Assembly (NCBI GenBank): GCA_009767595.1
Contig: VSDK01000496.1
Span: 252,276 to 316,275 of the forward strand
Reading direction: 5' to 3'
DNA: 64,000 nt
Origin: Symbiodinium kawagutii
Lineage: Eukaryota > Sar > Dinophyceae > Suessiales > Symbiodiniaceae
Numbering within the stretch: position 1 is the first letter of the stretch; every line of letters starts with the position of its first letter. This document shows, piece after piece, positions 51,924 through 61,500 of this stretch. Under the pieces are notes generated by a model. That model was not told the origin of the DNA and ran no database searches. It saw only the letters and a list, made by a program, of their open reading frames with translations. The position numbers were made by a program, and so were the translations under genes.

Positions 51924-52953
51924 AGCAAAAGAGAATCAGTTGATATATCAGTTGTAAGGAACTGGTTGGTGGTTTTAGACATTTATATTTTCCCAGTATC
52001 AGCCGAGGGTTGGCCGGTTGACAGCCACCAACCAGGTAATCACCAGTGCAGTTTATGGACTATGAACCGATTGCGACCATGCAACTCCCAAGCCGCCGAT
52101 GAGGGCGCAACGCCCCGCAACTACGGGTCCTAAGAGCTTGGTTCAGCTTGGTTCATGGTCCACTTCTCACGGTTAAACTGGCGACTCCATTTGCTTCCTG
52201 CTGTAAGCAACGACGTTGGCTTATGATTGGTGATGGTTAATCATACCTAGTTCTCGGGGTAGAATTATCCTCTACATTTTGGGAGGCCCTGGGGCCTGCA
52301 TAAACAGAAGATCACCCTATGTTTTAGAAAGCAAAAATTGGTTGTGATGATCAAAGTGTTGATGATGGTTAAAGGTTGTCCATGTTGAATAGTGATCATG
52401 GGCACGGCATGTGTCACAACCATCCAAAAGATAGGTAGGTAAACCTGCCCACAAAGACTATTCTGGTCGTTTTTTTGGGATGTGAACAGCTATGGGTATA
52501 GGTTGGGAGGGTTGCCTGGCTATCTATTTTAAACTACGTGTTTTCCATGTTTTCTTAAATGTTTTCTGATTTTTTAATTCATATTTGTGACCGTTTTCTT
52601 TCAACCCCCAGGGAATAGGGTTGCCAACGTGCAGATGTTATTGCTCTTGCTTCCAGCGGACCATCTTGAGCTTGGAAGCCTTGATTGAAAAGGTCATCAA
52701 AAGTGACGCTTCCGCTGTGTGTAGCTTTTGCTTCAGGGGTGACCCACAGTGCCGATATCCGGTAAGGATACCCACACAGGGTGAATAGGATCCTTACTAC
52801 AATGGTGAAGAATTGTTAATCCTTAGCCGTTGGATCCTCTTTTGGTTGCGAGGTCAGCAGATTAGAAAAGAGGTCTCCAGTTTGCCAGTTTGTAAGTGGA
52901 GGTTATTACTTTGGCTTACAAGTTCCATGGTTCCATGGCTAAGCCAGGGTACC

Positions 52954-53037
52954 ATGGCTTCACTCGCTGAGCGGCGCATATCCGAGTTGGTGGGGGCCAG
53001 AGCTCCAACGAGCAAAGCTCTTGGATGTTCAACTGAG
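52954..53037 (+). CDS. Candidate exon (MASLAERRISELVG...)
   Basis: It begins at or just before ATG 52954 (after CTAAGCCAG) and reads MASLAERRISELVGARAPTS, then KALGCSTE. It ends in phase 0 at a GT donor (GTTAAA). It could be a first coding exon. A minus ORF covers the same bases. Confidence 0.35.
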
Positions 53038-53908
53038 GTTAAAACCATGCTTAGTTCTACCCTGTGAGGTAGCTCAACTGACCCCTATAACCATGGTTAG
53101 CAACCAGAGACTAACTGGAGATGCAGATCCAAGCTCAGGAAGTATTCGGAAGAAGTGGTGAGTTTGCTCGTGGCCGAATCCGTTGTAGCAGGCCTCGCTC
53201 GCGCTCACACGGTGCGCCTGTGACGTTTGTGATTTTCAATGGTTGTGAAGGGTGGCAGTGCCCAACCAGGGGGATATCAACAATCATCGGAAAATGTGAT
53301 ATCGACAACACTAGTATGGATACCTTCAACAATAATAGGGGTATATCATATTAGTAGTAGGGATATAAGCAGCAGTCATGGGGTGAGATCAACGTGCTGA
53401 TGGACTGCAATTTCGGTTCATGAAACACATCGAATCACAGATGTGACCACGACAGCGAAGATATCGAAGGCAGGCCCCAGAAAGCTTGGTGATACCTGGT
53501 CGGTTCGAAACATTTTTTCCCAGCATCAAAAAATGGTTGCTGGTCCTGGTTGGTGGTTTGATCGACAATTTTTATTTTCCCTAGTGATTGTGAGGAACTG
53601 GTCGGTTGACCAATGTTTTTCATAGTTAATACCACCAACCAGGTTGGTTTATCAATATTTTCAGATGGGTTACCACCAACCAGATCTGTTTTTAGTACTT
53701 GACACCATAGCGTTTGGTTAGTACTCGATCATCATAATTTTCAGATGGGTTGTTCATTGGTGATTGTGTACTAACCAAACAATATGGTTCCTATCAAAGG
53801 TCCGGTGGTTGAATACCAAGCTCTGCAAGTGCTTGATAGTAGCAATGGTTGAGATCCGACAGTTTTCCATGGCATCAGTGGTGAATGAGTGGTTACTGCA
53901 GGTTAATA

Positions 53909-53999
53909 CTTCCAGTTACCATGATACTCGGTAACCAGCTGGTTTCTACCAGATGTTGTAACTGGGGTTGGTTACCTACTATTTCATGGTAACTGGAAG
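53909..53999. mobile_element. Family-G inverted-repeat element
   Basis: CTTCCAGTTACCATGATA at the left, TTTCATGGTAACTGGAAG at the right; 91 bp. The interior GGTAACCAGC..GGTTTCTACC..GTTGTAACTGGGGTTGGTT matches a diverged copy at about 35156-35240. Confidence 0.75.
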
Positions 54000-54150
54000 C
54001 ATAGGGACATGTTAATACCCATCCAACTATTCAGAATCACCATGGATGAGCTTGGAGATATCTTCATCACCCATAGCAGTGACACAAAGAAGGCATCTCA
54101 GGGACCCAGGGAAAATCTACGTTTGAAACCCGGGTGCTATATATATATAT

Positions 54151-54259
54151 ATATGGTGGTTTCTCAGAATAGGGATCCCCCCAAATCATCCACTAATAGT
54201 CATTTATGGTAATAAACCAACTATTTGTAGGGGCTCCCTATTTTGAGAAACCACCATAT
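54151..54259 (-). mobile_element. Family-B inverted-repeat element, best copy
   Basis: ATATGGTGGTTTCTCAGAAT followed by AGGGA at the left, and TCCCTATTTTGAGAAACCAC plus CATAT at the right: nearly perfect inverse ends of about 24 bp; 109 bp. It is inserted within or next to an (AT)n tract. Confidence 0.9.
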
Positions 54260-54999
54260 GAATATATATATATAATATATTATAGGTCGATCTTGAGTTT
54301 TCTCAAATGGTCATTTAGAAATGGTTTTATAGTGCAACTTGTAGGGAAACTTGCTTTAAGTTGTAGGCATCTATGATAGATTGAGGCTGTTCAAGGTTTG
54401 CTATCAGCAGCATTTCTGGGAGCAATATCACCAAAACAGAGCAGACGTATCACGCTTGCAATGTGGCTGGCTCAGCACCAGCATGTTTGCTCGGAACATG
54501 GTAAGGGGATGAATATCAGAGAACCAGTCCCTCCCTGCAAAAGTGGTTGACGACGGTTAACAAACATTCTTGCTTTACAATTGTTAAACACTATTCATCA
54601 AACATTGTTGGTGATTACTGCCTAATGATCATTATCAGTCACTGATAACATTGATCACCAACCATTCTGGGATCACAAGAACTGCCAGTTGACGCTGCTT
54701 GATATTGATTTGCTGCTACCCCTGTGCCACCTTTGCTACAGGGTGGATAGCCAGGGCATCGCAACCCTGAATGATTGCTCTGCCATGCACGCACCCTTTT
54801 GGCCCTGAACAGCGCCTAGGGCACGAAAGCAACCCACGAAGCTTCCAACAGAAAAGCACCAGCACCACCAGCAGCACCTGGCACGGATCTTTGGGCGAAC
54901 GGTACCGTGTTTCTGTCTAGAACTGTGGCCAGCCCAAGGGTCACATCATGCCGAAACACCCCCAACTGTGGCCCCAGCACATGTCATGGGCCCAGCCAG

Positions 55000-55086
55000 G
55001 TGAAGATGGCAGTGAAGCACAAGTGGTCGACGTGTGTGAACGTCAGATGATGCTGATCCATGAGCTGCTCGATGGCCAGCTCCAGG
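55000..55086 (+). CDS. Candidate acidic exon, unknown
   Basis: After CCCAGCCAG two bases complete a codon, then EDGSEAQVVDVCERQMMLIH and ELLDGQLQ lead to a GT donor (GTGCAG). It is 87 bp, starting after one codon base and ending in phase 1. A family-C-like GGATTTTTGAGCCAGCCAG end follows at 55170-55200. Confidence 0.35.
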
Positions 55087-56013
55087 GTGCAGCTTCATTG
55101 TTCACAGCTGGCTTGAAAATCCTCAGGTTTCATGATTTTTATGGAGAAACTGTGGGTTTCACCAATGATTGGTGGATTTTTGAGCCAGCCAGACTGGAAT
55201 GAATGGGAATCATAAGTTGTTAGATTCTCAACTTAGCTGTTTCTATCCCGAAATCATCGTCCACATGGGCTTTAGATATGTTTTCTCACAGGGGCGGCGC
55301 CAGGGACCAGCCACACAAAGTCGCGCCTAGCGCTAGCAGGGATGGCTGAAGGGGACTGATGACTGCAACAGCAACGAGGATAACCATGGACAAGTATTGA
55401 TGGCTATTAATGGATAATTATTGATCATGAATGGATGAATTTAATGTATCATATTACCAAAGAGTTACGTCCTATGAATCATTGATGGATGATTAATCAA
55501 TCATTATTGATACTTGAGAATTAATCACTATCAATTGTTGTTGGTTAATTTATGGATAATACATACTATTGGATACTATTGGTGTGTATCGGTTCAGAAG
55601 GTTTACAATCAATATCAATCAATACTTGATACTCATGGAAACCCAGCTGCTGGTCAAAGGGATTGGCCCCCTCAGCAAAGTTCGGTGAATAAACTAAGCT
55701 ATAGCTGCTGTCTGCGAGTCAGGCGCTAAAATCAACCGGTCATCAGTATAAGGGACTCGGAGCCCCAAATGTTCGCGATTTGTTGGTTTATGACTAGGGT
55801 AACAGGCAGGTCTGAGAAATATAACCACAATGCCATAGTGAAGTGGCAAATGAACACTTATAACATTTGATGACTGGGGGCCACAGTTTGTATAGGTGTA
55901 GGAGGTCTACCCTGCACATGAGGATGTAACGGTGACAATGGACCCTATAATGGTTGCCAGAAACACCGTGATCATGTTTTGTAGTACTTTACCGACTGTG
56001 CCACCGGTACACT

Positions 56014-56640
56014 ATGTTACATTTCGGTGATTTAAACCATTGCCACTTTGCTGAATGCGGGTCCTTGACAGTAGCATCATGCGGCTTCACATCAGATTTT
56101 TTACCGCATCGAGAACAGTCACCGACACATGGTTCAATCATCACAACTTCTCCCTCGCCGAGGGTGAACGAAGAGGCTGTACTGATAGCTCTGGGTATTG
56201 ATCCGGAATACTATCGAGAGAGACTTGGCATTCTCGGGGTGGGAGGCACGAACCCTGGTTCCGGTGAAGGTTCGACCTGAGGGATGTGCTGCGTTGTGGC
56301 TTCTCGGCACTCGCAGTTGTTTGAACTCCTCAAATCGCTGGGTTTCTGATGGTTGGCACCCAGACCCATCTCACCGGAGGCATTGTTGCTTCGCTCATGA
56401 GACTTCAAGTTTTTCCATGTTCTTTCCCATCACCCACCGACCTCAACAACAAGTCGACTTGATTGACTCTTTGGAATGGTGCTCAACATTTTTCTGACGT
56501 CCAAACGACCCTCCCGTCGATGAGGTGGGTATGGTAAGGCGCTCGCAGCAGTACTCTTTATCAAAGAATCGAGGTGACAAACGTGGTGGCAACAGATGCC
56601 TCATGCACCCAAGCACCTCATTCCTCAAGTCATAGCAGGG
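56014..56640 (+). pseudogene. Coding-like region, frames shifting, one stop
   Basis: The frame at 56163 reads VNEEAVLIALGIDPEYYRER. A second frame from about 56198 runs open to a TGA at 56495-56497, continues in the same frame as RPNDPPVDEVGMVRRSQQYS and on to HPSTSFLKS, and stops near 56640. The composition is protein-like on both sides of the stop. It is either a decayed coding sequence or several short exons that I cannot separate. No family recognised. Confidence 0.35.
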
Positions 56641-56714
56641 GAGAATCACCAACAATCGTGTTTTTGTGCCATAGAAATGGTTCAGTATGGTTCAGTTTTG
56701 TTCGGTCAACAACC

Positions 56715-56805
56715 ATGTAGCACAAGGCTCAACTCCAGGGGCCACCGACGACTCGAGGAAGGTGTTGAGCGCCATGCAGCTGTTTCTGTCTTCGCACGAA
56801 GGTGG
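56715..56805 (+). CDS. Candidate exon, unknown
   Basis: After ACTCCAG the frame reads GATDDSRKVLSAMQLFLSSH followed by E, up to a GT donor (GTGGGG). Short but protein-like. A minus frame is open over the same bases. Confidence 0.3.
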
Positions 56806-57585
56806 GGGGGGCGTAGCTGAGCAACGGTTGCTGTCCTCGTGGTTGCTGAGAGTTAGCTGCCCAGCGACCTTGGGCTGATCTCGGGTCAACCAAAGCCACA
56901 GGTGCAGGGAATCCACAGCCCCATTCCCAAACCGACTTACTTTCGATCTCAGCCTCGCAGCCTCCAAGCCGCCGACCAACTTGTTGATCAGCTTGCAAGG
57001 TGGGGAACCCAAACGTTACGGTTGGTTAAGATTCGCCATTGAATGGGCTATCGGGGTCCCGGTCGCTTGTATCGTGCCACCACCGCTGGTTTGCGGCGCT
57101 TAATGACTAGTGAGCATTAAACTTTTTGGTCAAAAATCATTGGTCATGGTCAGATATTGCTGAAGGTCCACTGATGATGAACGTTCTCTTGACTTCTTCG
57201 ACCCTAGCAGTTCGTGGCTATTGTCTGTCCTCATTGGCATTGTTGGCTAGTTACCGCTATGAAGAAGTATTCCCAGTTATTGAATGTCATTGAGCGTATG
57301 GTTTTGTATTATTTCTTGTCCAATATTCACCACTATTAGTTAGCCGCAATTGACGATTCTCCCCAATCAGCCGTTATTGAATCGATGATTGTCAACTACT
57401 ATCAGTGACAAATGAGACCTCAATTTAGCAAAATTCAAATTAACCACACATCAATCATGAACGAAATCAGTTTCCGCCATTGATTAACCACTCTATCAAC
57501 TACTCAGATGATCAATTTACCATCATTTTGCCATTCACTCACCATCATTAATCATCGATGAATCATCAATTCAACATCAACATGA

Positions 57586-57625
57586 CCATCCCATGGCCAT
57601 CCCATGGCCATCCCATGGCCATAGC
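57586..57625 (+). repeat. CCATCCCATGG tandem repeat
   Basis: Three to four copies of CATCCCATGGC just before the candidate exon at 57632. Confidence 0.9.
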
Positions 57626-57631
57626 GGGTAG

Positions 57632-57762
57632 GTATCCTTCGCGGCGCCACCTGGACTGGGGTTCCTCCTCTTCGGAATGCCTGTATCCTGGACCAGATGC
57701 GAGTCGTCACCAAGGAAGCGAAACGGCGCGAGGGAAACGCTGTGAAACGGTGCCGTCCGGTC
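57632..57762 (+). CDS. Candidate exon, unknown basic protein
   Basis: After GCGGGTAG two bases complete a codon. The frame then reads ILRGATWTGVPPLRNACILD and QMRVVTKEAKRREGNAVKRC, and ends at a GT donor (GTAGGT). It is preceded by a CCATCATTAATC/CCATGGCCATC block, as exons here usually are. No family recognised. Confidence 0.4.
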
Positions 57763-57899
57763 GTAGGTGGTGAATCAATGTTTAGCAACAAATCCTGGTC
57801 AGCACGGGCGAATGATACTTACCCTTTGGGATCCCTCTGGAAAACTCACCTGAAAATAATTAATTATCATATATTATATACCAGCTGATTCTTTGTGAC

Positions 57900-58045
57900 C
57901 TTTTTTGTGTTTTTTGTTAAGTGACCTTAATGTAAAGGGGCACTTAGGAAATTCCCAAAAGAGGTCACTTATGCCAAAAACACATAAGGAATTCCAGGTA
58001 TAAAGAGGTCACTTAGACCCAAATGAGGTCACTTAGAACCCTGGG
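57900..58045. repeat. AGGTCACTTA repeats, direct and inverted
   Basis: TAAGTGACC in one orientation and three AGGTCACTTA(G/T) in the other within 145 bp, with CACATAAGGAATTCC. It lies in the gap between the converging plus and minus transcription units. Confidence 0.8.
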
Positions 58046-58330
58046 GTATACTGAGGATGCAACCCAACCACAATTCCAAACAATTATGTAGCATATGTGG
58101 TGTAACATAACCATCCATGGACCACATAATCAATTTAAAGGGCATGGTCCCCAGTAAAACCGTAATCACCCCAACTTCACCCACCTGATCCGGCATCGCT
58201 GGCACTGCCTCTTTGCCGTGCTGCTGGTGGTGCGAAGGACAGATCCGCTGGGCAGCAGCTGGGGAGGCGGTTAGGTGATGTCTAACATACCCCATATGCA
58301 CACTATGTTGTCACATGTGAACCATAGCCG

Positions 58331-58526
58331 CTAGCCATCCTCCAACAGCCTTTGCCACCTAACACACACATACGCTATGTATCGACGCATCACTTGAAGC
58401 GCCATTTTTCGTGGCATGGCTTCTACAGCCATAGCCTTGACCTTACCAACAAGGTCTTCATCGCCATAACAGGCGATCCAAAGTGGATTGATTCGGGCCG
58501 CTTGGTCATAGCATATGTGGTCCATC
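58331..58526 (-). CDS. Minus gene, last exon (DEDLVGK)
   Basis: After CCAAG one base completes Met of the previous exon. MDHICYDQAARINPLWIACY, GDEDLVGKVKAMAVEAMPRK and RRYIAYVCVRWQRLLEDG end at TAG. Both splice phases fit. Confidence 0.7.
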
Positions 58527-61500
58527 CTTGGGTCAAACCAGAAAACAAAAGCAACAATGTGGTTGGAAACTCTTTGCACCACATGAATCTTATGTAGCTG
58601 AGTAACCGGTGGTACTTGGGTCTGATCTTCCATAGAAGTTGTCCGCTGTGAACAGCTTCGAGCGCAAGCGCATTCAGAGCACAGTGGTACAAATAGCAGC
58701 ATTCCTGAGCGTCCAGAATGGCTGAGCAGCACGATCAAATCAAAGTAGAGTAGCCCTAAAAGGTTATACATGCCCTTTATTGCCAGCTCAAGATTCCTGA
58801 AGTTTGCGAATTTGATCTGTGGGTAGAACAGCCCCAGCAACTCCACTCATAGCATTGCGTGCGCCAACCAAGTTGACAAAAACAGCTGCACGAAGCCTCA
58901 GTTTCAGAACTTCCCCCAACGACTACTAGTATATATACTGCCCTTTTACCTGGTACCTACTAGTCGACAAAGAAACTGAGCATGTTGATCATTTGGATGC
59001 TCTGCAGCCACACCCATTGAGATACCCATCAGCCACTTCGCAAGAACAACGCTTTCCTGAAGTTCGGCAGCAAATTCAGCACACTAGTTCTTTGTGATAT
59101 ATGGTTTGATGTGGTATGTATCACCTATGACTATTCTCTAAGTCCACGTCTGCAGCATTGAAGTGTTTTTGAGCCAATGTCGGATAGGCCTTGCCACCCA
59201 CGCAGTGCAGTTGCTGCCTCAGCCGAAACATTGATACAAGTCCAGCACTTGTTGTCACTCCAGATTGAAACTGTCCAGTCTCCTCCAAGCAGCAAGCAAA
59301 ACACCTGCCCCTTGTTTCCTTGGATGATGCTTTACTCTTGCACAAAAAATGGCAATCAAAACACATTTCTCAAAAACCGATGGTACCTATGCAAGTATGA
59401 CTGCACTAAATATCCCAGTTTCTGATTCGGTGTGCTCGGCATTCAGCCACAACCTGAACATCGGATGCTATTCAGCCACAAATTGAACATAGGCTGCCCG
59501 CAATCGATCATCAATATTGTCACCTGCGTAGTTCAAAGACTATAAGTTTGGATATCCTGGTGCACTAATTATGCAGCAACCACTTCATAACACAGCACCT
59601 TGCCACACAAGGTCAGTCTCACATAGCTCGACCAAAGCCTCAGTTGCGCACAACAAGGCCCTATGTACCCACAGCAGTGTACTTAGATGTTTTGCCCTGC
59701 TATGCTAAAGCTCTCCGAGTCCAGGAACAGACGCAGCAGCATCAGGCACCAGTGCCAGATCCACCACATGTAACCAGTCTTCATAGATGCAATCTATATG
59801 CCATCCAGGAAGTTGAACCCATGGATTGTTGCGACAGCCGTGAAGAATGAACTGCTGGGTGTCAACCTGGGCTAGGATAGGTCTAGACGAGTAGGAAAAA
59901 AAACTGGGCCATGTGCAACATACAGATCGCAGGTCCAAATGTCACTGCAATTAAATCAAGTAGCTTTGGTGCCACGGTGAGGTGCAAATTTGCCATGTTG
60001 CGTGTAGCAGTTCTGACCAGTACGTGTGGCCCTACAATGCCAGCATACCACATCACTCACCCATGAATTCTGCATATGATATGCCCGCTGTATGTACTTC
60101 TGGTCCCCCTTGTGGCAAACAAGCACAGCCCGGTAGCCGCCAGCCAACAAAGATCCTGAAACAGATTCTCTGGACTCCAAGTGGTTGCCATGTGGGTCAC
60201 TGCCAAGCCAATGGCCTGTGGATAATTCCATGAGGGACCAGCATACCCATGCATCCAGCGTATCCCAAGTTTCGTCAACACAATGCTGGTTGTCAGTGAC
60301 ATACAGCAACATGCGTGAGTCCCACGGTGAACCATTCCCCACAACCGCGCTGGCCATGGTCATAACACAGAATGACCGCCGCCGGTGTGATTCAGCATCA
60401 TCAGCATGAATGACCAGCGGGACCACTTTTGTCAAGTCAGTATCCTGACACAAGCCATTGAACTTCAGGGGATGGGGAAGAATCTGAACTGATGTCAGTT
60501 GCAATACCAAACACACATAATAATGCAGGCAAATCTCAGGATGGGAAAGCACTGGGTGGCATCGGAAGAAATCTTGATCTCTGTTTCGGTTCCAGAACTC
60601 CATGAGTGCCTAGATTGTGAACCAAACTGGACAGAACTCATATTGATTCTGATATGCACACATAGCCCATGAATGATTGCTAAACAATCTAGCCAAGCTG
60701 CACCAGGTTCTCCCAAAAATCGTTTCCTGAATAGTTCAAAATCATAAGAATATATCGAAGCGAACCTGGGTGTCCAAAGCGATTGATTTGGTACATGGAT
60801 CGTTTGAACTGTAACAATCCAAGAAACACCTCTGCAGGTAGAAACATGGGGGTCTCTGTGATGAAGTACTGCTCATTCAGCGACTTGTCCACCATGACCA
60901 CCGACACCCTTAGTTGACAATGGAAACCAACCCTTGATGTTAAAAGAAACATAAACACTGGTGAAGTAATCATGGTTCTAAAAGTCTCTGAGAGGAAAAC
61001 ATGGTAAGATTTATGAGTTGCGTTGTTCTATTTCAGAGTCCCAGTTGCTGATGTGGGGAAGGAAGCATTTTTCGCCAGCTTTGGCGATCCAGCCATTTCC
61101 AAAACATACGGGGCCCATTCTTGCCAAGATCCGTGTTGAGGTGAAGTAGACTCCTAAGGCTTCTCCTTGGTTCATCTTGCAGGCAAACCAGTTTCCATAT
61201 CTTTGGGATCATGTGGAGTCGCATTGGGAACCAGTCAGAACATCCACGCATCGTTGGTTTTTGAAACCCATATATGAAACATGTATATTGGTTGAACACA
61301 TTTATACATGGACACACTGCATACATATACAGGGTCACACATGAGGCAAGGTTCGGCATGAGACGCTGTGGGAAACGACGTCGGATCAAGGAAAACATCG
61401 CCATCAACGTACTGATGCTGACCTCAAAGTTTTTTGCCATGACAGCACTAGCTAAGAATTTGTTCCAACCATAGTAGTGCCAGCCGAAGAGCACAGCGGC

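Noticed and set aside
51662..52133. Plus 128-codon and minus 106/109-codon ORFs over 51.7-52.1 kb
   Set aside because: They overlap the better-supported plus frame at 51744, which starts at a splice site and has globular-protein composition.
58331..58846. A single 171-codon minus ORF as one exon
   Set aside because: Its upstream half is in the wrong frame. The frame carrying LDAQECCYLYH..KIRPKYH, joined by a GT-AG intron to the downstream half, gives continuous family motifs.
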